Below, piece by piece: positions 1-8,082 of a stretch of DNA of 64,000 nucleotides. The stretch lies in contig NZ_JADPMR010000004.1 in NCBI RefSeq assembly GCF_015686695.1, positions 1,736,001 through 1,800,000 on the forward strand, given 5' to 3'. Every line of letters starts with the position of its first letter. Within the stretch, counting starts at the first letter, position 1. The position numbers were made by a program, and so were the translations under genes. The stretch comes from Vibrio nitrifigilis. GTDB lineage: Bacteria > Pseudomonadota > Gammaproteobacteria > Enterobacterales > Vibrionaceae. A model generated the notes under the pieces. That model ran no database searches. It worked only from the letters and a program-made list of their open reading frames with translations, and was not told the origin of the DNA.

Positions 1-167
1 CGAGAGGAATGGTCATTCCATTTCAACGTGAGTATATCCATAACCCACACGTGATAGAGGTAAATAGCAGCACTTGTCGTCTAAATGTTACCTTTCTGGC
101 GTCGTATAGATCTTAGTCAATGGGCACAATATGAACGATAAATTGTATTGTTGAAAAGGGCGCTGTT
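1..167. other. Window edge and leader of first gene
   Basis: No convincing coding sequence is visible here; a previous gene may end just outside the window. A short perfect inverted repeat, GGAATG-GT-CATTCC (6-19), could be an operator but is too short to assign. The final 20 bases lead into the membrane protein at 168. Confidence 0.3.
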
Positions 168-653
168 ATGTTGATGACAATCGTATTACATACACCCGTT
201 TGGGTTTGGTTTTTACTGATGTATCTTTTTTATCGAGGTTACAAAGGCATGGCGGAGCAGAGGGTTGAATTTCGCTCTTTGTTACTCTTTCCTGTGGCTT
301 TGATTTTGTTTGCTTTGGATGAGCTTTATGGAAAATCCGCTTTATTCGTGGGGATCTGGTTATTGGCTGTATTAGTGGGAACTCTTTTGGGAATCTATCT
401 ATTTGGTCAGCAGATTGAACGTGCTTATCGCGATCAATTAGGGGCGCTGTGTCTATCTGGTCATGTGAACCTTATGATTGTGTTAATGGGTTTATTTATC
501 GGGCATTATTTTGTATCTGTAATGCTTGTATTGCATCCAAACTGGTATTGGAATGCTGCCAAGATTTCATTAACAGGGATTGGATGTGGCATATTTTTGT
601 TGCGGAACTGGAAACTCTTTCTTCAATATCATCATATTCGCTTGGCTCACTAA
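168..653 (+). CDS. Small multi-pass membrane protein (DUF6622-like)
   Basis: This 161-residue protein is almost entirely hydrophobic, with about four to five membrane segments (roughly residues 4-22, 38-55, 62-80, 100-120, 130-150). The N-terminal pattern with Pro-Val-Trp-Val-Trp in the first helix resembles small inner-membrane proteins of the DUF6622 type, which have no established function. I keep the ATG at 168; a second ATG two codons later is equally possible. It stands alone, upstream of the convergent nitrilase, with no obvious operon partner. Assignment as a membrane protein is firm; the family name is a recollection of pattern rather than a search result. Confidence 0.7.
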   Translation: MLMTIVLHTPVWVWFLLMYLFYRGYKGMAEQRVEFRSLLLFPVALILFALDELYGKSALFVGIWLLAVLVGTLLGIYLFGQQIERAYRDQLGALCLSGHVNLMIVLMGLFIGHYFVSVMLVLHPNWYWNAAKISLTGIGCGIFLLRNWKLFLQYHHIRLAH

Positions 654-711
654 TAATACACAATCAAGGTAGTTAGTGACTATGGCTACCTTGATTGTGG
701 TAGATATCAGT

Positions 712-1737
712 TTATGCTTGATGAGCACTGTCCGATTCTAAAGGCGCCTTGTCTTCTGGCTCCGCAATTGTTTCTGGAGACAACTCTTCTACCGGACGAT
801 TTGCGTGGTTATTGAACAGCAAACGTGTAATGTCTGGACGTGAATAGTGGCCGCAAGCATCCATTGAGTTTTTCGCTACACCGATCATGCCTAGGTCAAT
901 GTCGGCATACATAATGCCTTCTTCTTTTTCTCCCAAAGGTTCGACTAACGGTGCGCCATCTGGGCCGAAGATGACGGTGTGACCACCTCCCGCACTAATG
1001 AGTTCATGTTTCTCTGGGGTATCACATAACAGCTCAATCATTTCATCAGAAACAATGGCAGAAGGAGCAATAACAAAACAGGCACCTTCAATGGCATACA
1101 CCTTGTTGGTTGCAATGGCCATTTCATCACTGATGGCATGAGCAAATTTATACGTCGAAAAACTTGGCCAAGAGGCCACGTGCACCTGCTCGTTTTGTGA
1201 AAACATCGCATATTTGGTTAAAGACAAGATGTTTTCCCAGCAGTTTAAAGCACCTAACCGACCGAGAGGCGTGTCGTGAACGGCGATATGGCTTCCGTCA
1301 CCTTCACCAAATGCAGTACGTTCTGCGTGAGTAGGCTTGATTTTACGACGTTGGGCAATGGTGTCTCCGTCAGGACCTAGTATCCATTGTGCGATGTAGA
1401 GCGAGCCGCCTTTACGTTCGGCTAAGCCAAGCACAACAGTGATATTGTATTCTTTCACGGCGCTACGAATCTGGTCGGCTTCTGAGCTATCGTAAGCTAA
1501 TGCATTATCAAAGTACTTACGGATATAGCCTTTTTTGATCGCCATCGCAGGTGTATCAAGCCAAATCCACCATGGATAACCTGGAATCCATACTTCAGGA
1601 AAGGCAACTAACTTCGCACCATTTTCCGCCGCCTCTTTTATGTAAGCGATTGTTTTTGCAACAGCACCATCAAGATCTAAATAAGCCGGGGAAGCTTGAA
1701 CTGCAGCGACTTTATAAGCAGGATGAGTTAACGACAT
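712..1737 (-). CDS. Nitrilase / carbon-nitrogen hydrolase
   Basis: A 341-residue member of the nitrilase branch of the carbon-nitrogen hydrolase superfamily, expected to hydrolyse organic nitriles to acids plus ammonia in the cytoplasm. The catalytic triad is visible: Glu48 in FPEVWIPG, Lys134 in RKIKPTHAER, and nucleophile Cys166 in GALNCWEN; length is typical of microbial aliphatic/aryl nitrilases. I chose the ATG at 1737 because AAAGGA sits 7 bases upstream; an in-frame TTG two codons earlier (1743) is less likely. It is oriented like the MdaB- and YciI-like genes upstream. Its promoter region contains TGGTACTATT (1808-1817), also found upstream of the gntP-like gene. Substrate cannot be read from the sequence. 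Confidence 0.9.
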   Translation of the reverse strand: MSLTHPAYKVAAVQASPAYLDLDGAVAKTIAYIKEAAENGAKLVAFPEVWIPGYPWWIWLDTPAMAIKKGYIRKYFDNALAYDSSEADQIRSAVKEYNITVVLGLAERKGGSLYIAQWILGPDGDTIAQRRKIKPTHAERTAFGEGDGSHIAVHDTPLGRLGALNCWENILSLTKYAMFSQNEQVHVASWPSFSTYKFAHAISDEMAIATNKVYAIEGACFVIAPSAIVSDEMIELLCDTPEKHELISAGGGHTVIFGPDGAPLVEPLGEKEEGIMYADIDLGMIGVAKNSMDACGHYSRPDITRLLFNNHANRPVEELSPETIAEPEDKAPLESDSAHQA

Positions 1738-1807
1738 GAGCAATTCCTTTTGTATATCGAGTCTGTAGTGACTATATCACTGACTCCAAGAGGAAATTTG
1801 TACAAAA

Positions 1808-1817
1808 TGGTACTATT
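1808..1817. promoter_or_regulatory. TGGTACTATT motif shared with the gntP upstream region
   Basis: The decamer TGGTACTATT lies 71 bases upstream of the nitrilase start and recurs at 7735-7744 upstream of the gntP-like gene. In the longer form here, AATGGTACTATT, it is nearly palindromic around GTAC. A shared operator is one reading; chance is not excluded for ten bases. Confidence 0.25.
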
Positions 1818-1911
1818 TTTAGGCTGGATTGGAACTGACGAATGTTGTGACAGAAAGGAAAAGGATGGGTAAATTAACGAGACTTTACCCATTCTAAATC
1901 ATGTCAAAACG

Positions 1912-2502
1912 TTAGGCGTATTGGAACGTTGTGATTAAATGATCTTCGTAGCGTTTCACGTCTTCTTCAATGGTTGGATTTTTGAAAATGTCAAAGGTAG
2001 CAAAACCGTCCACAGATTCAAAACCGTTGAATTGATATGCTTTATGTAGCCACATAAACAGTTGATCGATATTGTGACCTTCGAAAAACTCTTCTTGATT
2101 AAAGGCATTTTCTGGTGCGTTGAGCGTGACAGAAACCAACAGTTTTTTCCCTGAGGTTAGACCACCAGAGCCATACGTTTTACTTGGATCGCTGCGGGTT
2201 CGACCATCATCTGCCGCCAATTTATCTCCTAACCCTGCATTGAATACCTCGTCGATGTACTTTTTGAACAGCCAAGGTGCACCCATCCAGTACAAAGGGG
2301 TTTGGACGATAACGATATCAGCCCAAAGGTGTTTTTCTACTTCTTCATTCGCATCGTAACCCTCATCAACTGTGGTTGTTTTGATGTCGTAATGAAGTGT
2401 GGACAAGGTATCGCTAGCTACTTGGCTAAACAGTTGATTTAATTTCCCTTCTGCCCAGCCTTCATATTTTTGATGGGCGTTAATCACTAATGCTTTTTTC
2501 AT
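1912..2502 (-). CDS. mdaB: NAD(P)H quinone reductase, MdaB-like
   Basis: A 196-residue flavodoxin-fold protein close in length and motif order to MdaB, the NADPH quinone reductase that reduces quinones by two electrons and protects against redox cyclers. Visible features are the N-terminal LVINAHQKY, the VQTPLYWMGAPWLFKKYIDE stretch (around residues 65-85) that lines the flavin and quinone site, and the following YGSGGLTSGKK loop. FAD is the expected cofactor. It follows the YciI-like gene after about 90 bases containing a hairpin (2540-2569). The small LysR gene nearby is a plausible regulator, since such reductases are often controlled by divergent LysR proteins; that link is inferred. Confidence 0.85.
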   Translation of the reverse strand: MKKALVINAHQKYEGWAEGKLNQLFSQVASDTLSTLHYDIKTTTVDEGYDANEEVEKHLWADIVIVQTPLYWMGAPWLFKKYIDEVFNAGLGDKLAADDGRTRSDPSKTYGSGGLTSGKKLLVSVTLNAPENAFNQEEFFEGHNIDQLFMWLHKAYQFNGFESVDGFATFDIFKNPTIEEDVKRYEDHLITTFQYA

Positions 2503-2539
2503 AGTATGTCCGGTTTTATTCTGTTTTAAGGATGGCCCA

Positions 2540-2569
2540 AAGCCCTGATAACCAGTGTTATCGGGGCTT
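2540..2569. terminator. Hairpin between yciI-like and mdaB-like genes
   Basis: AAGCCCTGATAAC (2540-2552) pairs with GTTATCGGGGCTT (2557-2569), 12 of 13 positions, over a 4-base loop. There is no T-run in the minus direction, so this may be an attenuator or RNA-stability element; on the plus strand ATTTTAT follows. Confidence 0.45.
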
Positions 2570-2591
2570 ATTTTATAGGATCAAGGCAAGA

Positions 2592-2852
2592 TTAAAGTTG
2601 TTGAGCTTGCCATTCAAAAATAACGAATTGAGCAATGCCGGCAACAACAAGAGGGTCTGTTTTTGCAGTTGCCTCAGCCTCTTCTAGAGAGTTAGCTTGA
2701 AAAACATAAGCGCCGCCTTGAACGTTGTTGTAGGGGCCAGCAAGACCCAGTCGGCCCTCGTCACGAAGTGCATAGAGATAGTTGTAGTGCTCCTGATAAA
2801 GTTCTTCAGAGGCATCGAATTCTCGGATCATATGTACTAAATAGCTATTCAT
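2592..2852 (-). CDS. YciI-like (YCII domain) small protein
   Basis: An 86-residue protein with the compact ferredoxin-like fold of the YCII family: an N-terminal YLVHMIREF strand, a central GRLGLAGPYNN loop and an AYVFQANSLEEAEATAKTDPLVVAGI segment in which the Asp-Pro is the family hallmark. Enzymatic roles are known for few members, so the function here is open. The frame stays open for 54 further codons upstream, but the ATG at 2852 is preceded by GAGAAG at a 7-base spacing and gives the usual family length. This choice also leaves about 150 bases of divergent promoter region shared with the LysR gene. Confidence 0.8.
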   Translation of the reverse strand: MNSYLVHMIREFDASEELYQEHYNYLYALRDEGRLGLAGPYNNVQGGAYVFQANSLEEAEATAKTDPLVVAGIAQFVIFEWQAQQL

Positions 2853-2968
2853 AAATTTACTTCTCATTTTTTTTGTGAATTTAGCGTCGGAGGCAGTGGA
2901 CTGGCTACCGAGTGATGCCATTATGATTGTTTTCATCTCTGGATAAAATGGCATTTTTATGTTTACAC

Positions 2969-2986
2969 TATCCAATATTTTGGATA
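2969..2986. promoter_or_regulatory. Candidate LysR-regulator operator
   Basis: TATCCAA-TATT-TTGGATA is an exact 7-4-7 inverted repeat in the intergenic region between the divergent YciI-like gene and the LysR gene, 14 bases before the LysR start. Its position fits an autoregulatory and divergent operator. Confidence 0.5.
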
Positions 2987-2999
2987 ATAAATTACGACT

Positions 3000-3890
3000 A
3001 TGGATCAACTTCAATCATTAAAAGCATTTCAAAAAGTTGTTGAAAAAGGCGCATTTAATAGAGCGGCAGAAGCACTTGGAATGCCAACGTCCACAATAAG
3101 CAAAGCCGTGATGGATTTAGAAAAGCACCTAAAAGTGAAGTTATTGCATCGGACCACACGAAAAATCACCATCACTCAAGAGGGGATGGAATACTACGAA
3201 CGTACTTATCAATTAATGAGTGAGTTGCAAGCGATTGACGCTGAAATTTCAGGGAAAAAGTATGCCCCAAGTGGACATTTAAGAATTGATTGCCAAGTGT
3301 CATTTGCCACATTACAACTTATTCCAGCGTTAAAAGATTTTCAGAGGCAATATCCCGATATTACCCTTGGTTTGGGAATTAATGATAGAACAGCTGATTT
3401 GATCGATGAAGGTATAGATTGCGTTATTCGATTAGGGGGACAGCAAATCCCAGGTATGGTCGAACGCAAGCTACTCGACTTAGAGTTTGTTACTAGTGCC
3501 TCTCCTGCTTTTATTGCCCAATATGGTATGCCTGACTCACCAAAATTGCTTGGAAAATCCTACCCCACGGTGGCTTATTTTCGGACCTCATCGACGAATT
3601 CTCTGCCGTTAATATATGAGCAAGGTTCTGAGAAAGTAGTGGTAGATCAAGCGAGTTATACCGCTAATAATGGTCGAGGTATTTTGGATATGGCCTTAAA
3701 TGGACTTGGCATTATTCAGCATGAGCGGTTGTTTGCTGAGCCGTACATCACTCAAGGCAAGCTGGTAGAACTCTTTTCAGATTGGAAACAGCGCAGTATG
3801 CCACTCAATATTGTGTATCCTCCAAATCGCCATCAGAGCGCTCGGCTACAAGTATTTATTGATTGGATGATCGACACATTTCGCGCTTAG
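3000..3890 (+). CDS. LysR-family transcriptional regulator
   Basis: A 296-residue LysR-type regulator with an N-terminal winged helix-turn-helix (residues 1-60; FNRAAEALGMPTSTISKAVMDLE is the recognition region) and a C-terminal periplasmic-binding-like effector domain (about 90-295). The proteins most similar in pattern regulate adjacent oxidoreductases. It is divergent from the yciI-mdaB-nitrilase genes, and a perfect palindrome sits just upstream, so local control and autoregulation are likely. No strong ribosome site precedes the ATG at 3000. Effector unknown. Confidence 0.9.
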   Translation: MDQLQSLKAFQKVVEKGAFNRAAEALGMPTSTISKAVMDLEKHLKVKLLHRTTRKITITQEGMEYYERTYQLMSELQAIDAEISGKKYAPSGHLRIDCQVSFATLQLIPALKDFQRQYPDITLGLGINDRTADLIDEGIDCVIRLGGQQIPGMVERKLLDLEFVTSASPAFIAQYGMPDSPKLLGKSYPTVAYFRTSSTNSLPLIYEQGSEKVVVDQASYTANNGRGILDMALNGLGIIQHERLFAEPYITQGKLVELFSDWKQRSMPLNIVYPPNRHQSARLQVFIDWMIDTFRA

Positions 3891-3918
3891 CGTTATGTGT
3901 ATATTTACCAAACGATAG

Positions 3919-3956
3919 CAAAAAATTAGGCTCTAGTGAGCCTCTAGAACCTAATT
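3919..3956 (-). terminator. Terminator after mmsB-like gene
   Basis: On the minus strand, AATTAGG-T-TCTAGA-type arms (3924-3936 with 3944-3956, one mismatch) are followed by a TTTTTT run. It closes the minus-strand gntP-sseA-ahpD-mmsB run and lies in the convergent gap with the LysR gene. Confidence 0.7.
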
Positions 3957-3968
3957 CATCGTCGCTAA

Positions 3969-4862
3969 TTATTTTGCTTGATTAGCACGGATATACTTGA
4001 TGATCGCAGAGAAATCTTGCTCACCAAAGCCATCTTTAATAAAGTCTTCAAAGATATCGATAGTGTGATTGCCTAGCGGTGTGCATGCGTCACTGCTTTT
4101 CGCTGCATCTTGAGCAAGCCGTAAGTCCTTCAACAACATGGTCGCAGGAGCGCCCGGTTTGTAATTGTTATTAGATGGTGAAGTGGGTACTAACCCTGGA
4201 ACCGGGCAGTAAGTAGTGAGTGCCCAACATTGTCCTGTTGATGTAGAGGCCACATCAAACAACGCTTCACTGGATAGTCCCAGTTTTTCCGCTAACGCAA
4301 AAGCTTCAGATACCGCAACAATGTTGATACCTAAGATCAGGTTGTTACAGATTTTGGCAGATTGGCCTGCGCCAGGACCACCACAGTTTACGGCTTTTTG
4401 TCCCATGATATCCAGTAAAGGCAGCACCACATCAATGGCATCTTGCTCTCCACCCACCATAAAGGTCAATTTTGCATTTTGCGCACCGGTAACACCACCC
4501 GAAACAGGGGCATCCACGCTCTTCACCCCGTGAGATTTAGCCAATTCATGGACCAGTTTCGATGTCTCTACATCTGCTGTTGATGTGTCAACCAATGTTG
4601 CCGTTGGTTTTACGTGGTCGATGATTTGTTCCCATACTTCTTTCACAAACTTGCCGTTTGGCAGCATGGTGAAAATGATGTCCGCAGAAGACGCCACATT
4701 AAGGAGTGAATCACTTGCTTGTACACCATTTTCTGTTGCGCGGGTAATCGCTTCTGGGTTTACATCAAAACCCACGACGTTATAGCCTGCTTTGGCTAGG
4801 TTGCTTGCCATTGGGCCACCCATGTTGCCCAAGCCGATAAAGCCGATTGTTAACTGTGTCAT
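3969..4862 (-). CDS. 3-hydroxyisobutyrate dehydrogenase-family enzyme
   Basis: A 297-residue beta-hydroxyacid dehydrogenase. The N-terminal Rossmann motif GFIGLGNMGGPMASNL (7-22) binds NAD(P); the substrate motif DAPVSGGVTGA (117-127) and catalytic Lys170 in GAGQSAKICNN are intact, as is the C-terminal helical domain. The closest pattern is MmsB, which oxidises 3-hydroxyisobutyrate in valine degradation, but 2-hydroxy-3-oxopropionate (tartronate semialdehyde) reductases share these motifs. The neighbouring GntP permease would fit a sugar-acid or hydroxyacid substrate equally well. It ends the minus-strand cluster and is followed by a good terminator. Confidence 0.85.
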   Translation of the reverse strand: MTQLTIGFIGLGNMGGPMASNLAKAGYNVVGFDVNPEAITRATENGVQASDSLLNVASSADIIFTMLPNGKFVKEVWEQIIDHVKPTATLVDTSTADVETSKLVHELAKSHGVKSVDAPVSGGVTGAQNAKLTFMVGGEQDAIDVVLPLLDIMGQKAVNCGGPGAGQSAKICNNLILGINIVAVSEAFALAEKLGLSSEALFDVASTSTGQCWALTTYCPVPGLVPTSPSNNNYKPGAPATMLLKDLRLAQDAAKSSDACTPLGNHTIDIFEDFIKDGFGEQDFSAIIKYIRANQAK

Positions 4863-4914
4863 AATAAAACCGATAATTTAAATAAGTGTCTGCTCAGCAC
4901 AAACCGCACTGAAC

Positions 4915-5250
4915 TTAGAATTGATCGAAGGCATCAAATACTTTTGAGCCATATACAAATGCACCGCCAGCTGCGACAGTCATTGCTACTTGAATCGCTG
5001 CGCCCACTTCTTCACGTGTTGCACCTGCCAGTTTTGCTTGGCGAGCATGTGCCGCAATACAACCATCACACTGACGAGCAACAGAAACCGCAATTGCTAT
5101 CAATTCTTTCGTTTTGTTATCAATGACGTCGTTAGAATGAGTTGCCGATTTCATGTCTTGAAAGGCTTTGATCATGTCTGGATTTGCCTGCTGCATTTTG
5201 ACTGAGCTTTTACCAATATGTTTGAGGTATTCAGGCCATTGTTCTTCCAC
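4915..5250 (-). CDS. AhpD-like / carboxymuconolactone decarboxylase-family protein
   Basis: A 111-residue all-helical protein of the carboxymuconolactone decarboxylase-like family. The redox-active C61-x-x-C64 with His68 (QCDGCIAAHAR) is the AhpD signature, arguing for thiol-disulfide or peroxide-reducing activity rather than decarboxylation. It lies between the sulfurtransferase and the dehydrogenase genes on the same strand. A combined sulfur or redox role with the sulfurtransferase is possible but unproven. Confidence 0.85.
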   Translation of the reverse strand: MEEQWPEYLKHIGKSSVKMQQANPDMIKAFQDMKSATHSNDVIDNKTKELIAIAVSVARQCDGCIAAHARQAKLAGATREEVGAAIQVAMTVAAGGAFVYGSKVFDAFDQF

Positions 5251-5307
5251 GATGTTCTCCGTTACTTGTATTGCTTTTAGTCAGTGAGTGACTGGTGTTT
5301 GCTTTGG

Positions 5308-5327
5308 GGGCTCGTTAAAACGAGCCC
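5308..5327. terminator. Intercistronic hairpin
   Basis: GGGCTCGTT-AA-AACGAGCCC is a perfect inverted repeat of 9-base arms in the gap between the sulfurtransferase and AhpD-like genes. It lacks a T-run in the minus direction, so partial attenuation or an mRNA-processing structure is more likely than full termination. Confidence 0.5.
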
Positions 5328-5343
5328 TCGAGGTGTAAATTAA

Positions 5344-6195
5344 TTAGAAATCGCTTGCGACAGGAAGATCTAAGTTACGACCCCATTCATCCCAAGAACC
5401 GTCATAAACGGCCCAATCAGTATGGCCAACCAGTGTCATCCCTAACGCTAGGATACAGGCGGTAAGTCCTGAACCACATGACGCGATAACGGGTTTGTTA
5501 AAGTCGACACCAGCATCAAGGTAAAGCTGACGTAACTCTTCTTTAGGAAGCAGTTTTTTCGTTTCAGGATCCAACACGTTTGCCCAAGGTAGGTTAAGGC
5601 TATTTGGAATGCGACCTTGGCGCGTACCAGGGTAACGGTCTGCGTCTTTACCTTGCCAACGCGGAGTTGGGCGCGCATCAAGAATTTGATCGTGTTGGTT
5701 AGAGGCTTCAAGAACCTGTGGCCAAAGCGCCAACAACTCTTTGCGTTTACCCGGTGCTTTAAATTCTGCTTTTGCGTGCTCTTTTACGCCATTTTCGACG
5801 GGCAATTGTTCGGCTTGCCAAGCTGGGAAACCCCCATCAAGGATGACAACGTTGTCATAGCCATAAAAACGGAATAGCCACCAAACGCGAGCGGCACTGT
5901 ATAAACCGCGCGTATCATAAGCAACAACAGTGGTGTTGTTGTCTATACCTAGGTTGCTTATTTCACGCTCAAAAATGTCTTGTGGTGGCACTTTACGTGG
6001 GCGAGGGTTTTCTGGATCAGAAATAACGTCTAAGTCAAAGAAGCGAGCACCTGGAATGTGTTCTTGGACAAATTCTTCTTTGGCACTGCGGCCAGTGTCT
6101 GGTAGATGAAATGTGCCATCCACCACAACAAGGTTGTTGTCATTGAGATGTTCATTTAACCATGATGCGGTAACTAAAGGATTTAAGTTTGACAT
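5344..6195 (-). CDS. sseA: Tandem-rhodanese sulfurtransferase, SseA-type
   Basis: A 283-residue protein with two rhodanese domains: an inactive N-terminal domain (about 1-140) and a catalytic C-terminal domain (about 160-283) with nucleophile Cys240 in the loop CGSGLTAC. The CGSG[VL]TA loop is diagnostic of 3-mercaptopyruvate sulfurtransferases, whereas thiosulfate sulfurtransferases carry CRKG-type loops. It transfers sulfane sulfur from 3-mercaptopyruvate to thiols or cyanide. If the adjacent nitrilase cluster handles cyanide-releasing compounds, this enzyme would detoxify cyanide; that is inference. It sits 22 bases downstream of the gntP-like gene. Confidence 0.9.
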   Translation of the reverse strand: MSNLNPLVTASWLNEHLNDNNLVVVDGTFHLPDTGRSAKEEFVQEHIPGARFFDLDVISDPENPRPRKVPPQDIFEREISNLGIDNNTTVVAYDTRGLYSAARVWWLFRFYGYDNVVILDGGFPAWQAEQLPVENGVKEHAKAEFKAPGKRKELLALWPQVLEASNQHDQILDARPTPRWQGKDADRYPGTRQGRIPNSLNLPWANVLDPETKKLLPKEELRQLYLDAGVDFNKPVIASCGSGLTACILALGMTLVGHTDWAVYDGSWDEWGRNLDLPVASDF

Positions 6196-6217
6196 GTTCC
6201 CTCCAAACTAATAGTGA

Positions 6218-7615
6218 TTATTGAACGTTCATCAGTGTGTAGACACCAATGATCGCAAAAACGGTAACTGTCTTGATTAGCGTAATAACAAAGATGTCTT
6301 TGTAAGATTGACGATGTGTTAATCCACACACTAACAGTAACGTAATGATTGCGCCGTTATGTGGCAGGGTATCCATACCACCAGATGCCATGGATGAGAT
6401 GCGATGCATTACGTCCATTGGGATGCCATATTGATGCGCAGCTTGTATAAATTGGTCAGATAAGGTCGCCAGTGTAATGCTCAAACCGGCTACAGCAGAC
6501 CCTGTTAAACCGGATAATAAATTCACAGTGATCGCAGTATTGATCAGCGGTGATTCAAAAGAATTCAGGGCTCCAGTAGCAATGGCGAAGCCCGGTAACG
6601 CGCTAATAACGGCACCAAAGCCAAATTCGGATGCAGTATTCATTGAAGCAAGCATCGCCCCACTCACTGCTTTACTGGTATTTTCCTTTAACTGCGGAAT
6701 AATTTTTGACCAGCTCACTGCCAATGTAAATAGGATGGCACTTGACAATGCAAGCATAACGGAACCGATACCACTTAATTTCTTTAATGACACCGTTACT
6801 GGTGAACTGCTGTCTGATAATTGCAGAACATAAGAGTTAGGCAATAAATCCGGCAATGAATTCGATAGTACATAGTTAACAACGAATACTAATGCTAACG
6901 GAATCAATGCAATAATTGGGTTTCCTAAGGACACTTTTTCTTGAGAAGAATGGTCAGGCTCGTTGATATGGTTTTCGCCATAACCCTCACCGTCACGTTT
7001 TGCGCAGCGTAAGCGCCAATTTAAGTAGGCAAAACCGCCACCAAAAATCATCAATGCACCTATTAACCCCATCCAAGGGGCTGCCCACACTGTGGTTCCA
7101 TAAAATGTTGTTGGAATAATGTTTTGAATTTGTGGTGAACCAGGCAGTGCATCAATGGCATAGGTACAGGCGCCAAGCGCAATTGAAGCGGGTAATAAAC
7201 GTTTAGGAATGCCCGCAGAGCGAAAGGCTTCTGCCGCAAATGGATAGACGGCAAATACAACGATAAAGACGGTGACACCGCCATAAGTCAGTAGTGTGGA
7301 AACCGCAATGACCATCAACATGGTGTATTTGGTGCCGAAGGTGCGAATGAAATAGCTCAAAATAGTATGAGCAAAACCAGAGACTTCCATTAGCTTGCCA
7401 AAGATAGCGCCAAGCATGAATACTGGAAAATAATTACTCAGAAATCCCACCATTTTGGGCATGAAAATGCCAAAGAATGCGGGACCTACAGCCGCTGGAG
7501 AGGTAAGTAACACCGCACCAAGTGCACATAGTGGTGCAATTAGAATAACGCTGTAACCTCGATATGCAAGATATATAAGAGTCAGCAGGGCGATAACAAT
7601 AATGGCAAGATTCAT
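6218..7615 (-). CDS. GntP-family permease
   Basis: A 465-residue inner-membrane transporter with about 12-14 hydrophobic segments and the GntP/citrate-transporter layout: an N-terminal NLAIIVIALLTLIYLAYRGY helix, a hairpin region around GGVTVFIVVFAVYPFA (about 115-130), a hydrophilic loop near residues 205-225, and a C-terminal GMDTLPHNGAIITLL motif. GntP members take up gluconate, glycerate or hydroxyacids with protons. It is the first gene of the minus-strand run, so co-transcription with the sulfurtransferase, AhpD-like and dehydrogenase genes is likely. The family does not settle the substrate. Confidence 0.85.
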   Translation of the reverse strand: MNLAIIVIALLTLIYLAYRGYSVILIAPLCALGAVLLTSPAAVGPAFFGIFMPKMVGFLSNYFPVFMLGAIFGKLMEVSGFAHTILSYFIRTFGTKYTMLMVIAVSTLLTYGGVTVFIVVFAVYPFAAEAFRSAGIPKRLLPASIALGACTYAIDALPGSPQIQNIIPTTFYGTTVWAAPWMGLIGALMIFGGGFAYLNWRLRCAKRDGEGYGENHINEPDHSSQEKVSLGNPIIALIPLALVFVVNYVLSNSLPDLLPNSYVLQLSDSSSPVTVSLKKLSGIGSVMLALSSAILFTLAVSWSKIIPQLKENTSKAVSGAMLASMNTASEFGFGAVISALPGFAIATGALNSFESPLINTAITVNLLSGLTGSAVAGLSITLATLSDQFIQAAHQYGIPMDVMHRISSMASGGMDTLPHNGAIITLLLVCGLTHRQSYKDIFVITLIKTVTVFAIIGVYTLMNVQ

Positions 7616-8082
7616 TCAGCTAGTTCCAGTACAACGTGTTTATTAACCTTTTGGAAACTAGAACCCTACACCGATAAATATGCCATACCAATTAGTGTCT
7701 TAGGTTAACTTATAACTAAAAGTTATTTTAAAATTGGTACTATTAAAGATAAAGCCACTGGGGGGACCTGAGCGGATCAAACGCTAACTAGGTGAAAATC
7801 ATACGTATAAGGTGGCGAATCTGTACGTTCGAAATAAAAGTGGATCAGTGGTTGGAGCGTAATATTCCACAAATTATGCTGAAAAACATTAGCATCAATT
7901 TTCCTCAAAGGATGGAAGATTGAATCTCGATAGTCATTGGTTACCGTTTTTCGTTCTTATTAATAAATGGGTAAGATCTGTAATTAACAGTTGCTACCTG
8001 CTCAGGAAAGCCTCAGAATGGCGCACTTTTCGCACTGGTAAATTAAGTGCGTCGTTCTTATAAATTTTAATTGAGTATCAAT
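7616..8082. promoter_or_regulatory. Divergent intergenic region gntP / rhlE
   Basis: About 470 bases without a gene. It contains a perfect inverted repeat ATAACT-AAA-AGTTAT (7712-7726) inside a wider TACCAATT (7686-7693) / AATTGGTA (7732-7739) pair, and the TGGTACTATT motif (7735-7744) shared with the nitrilase leader. These are candidate operators for the gntP run. The right half (7750-8082) is presumably the long 5' leader of the helicase gene. Confidence 0.4.

Noticed and set aside
449..676. 75-codon plus-strand frame inside the first membrane-protein gene
   Set aside because: It overlaps the hydrophobic coding frame almost entirely and has no ribosome site; its composition is that of a frame shadow.
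4216..4533. 105-codon plus-strand frame opposite the dehydrogenase gene
   Set aside because: Antisense shadow of a well-supported enzyme frame; no family pattern or start signal.
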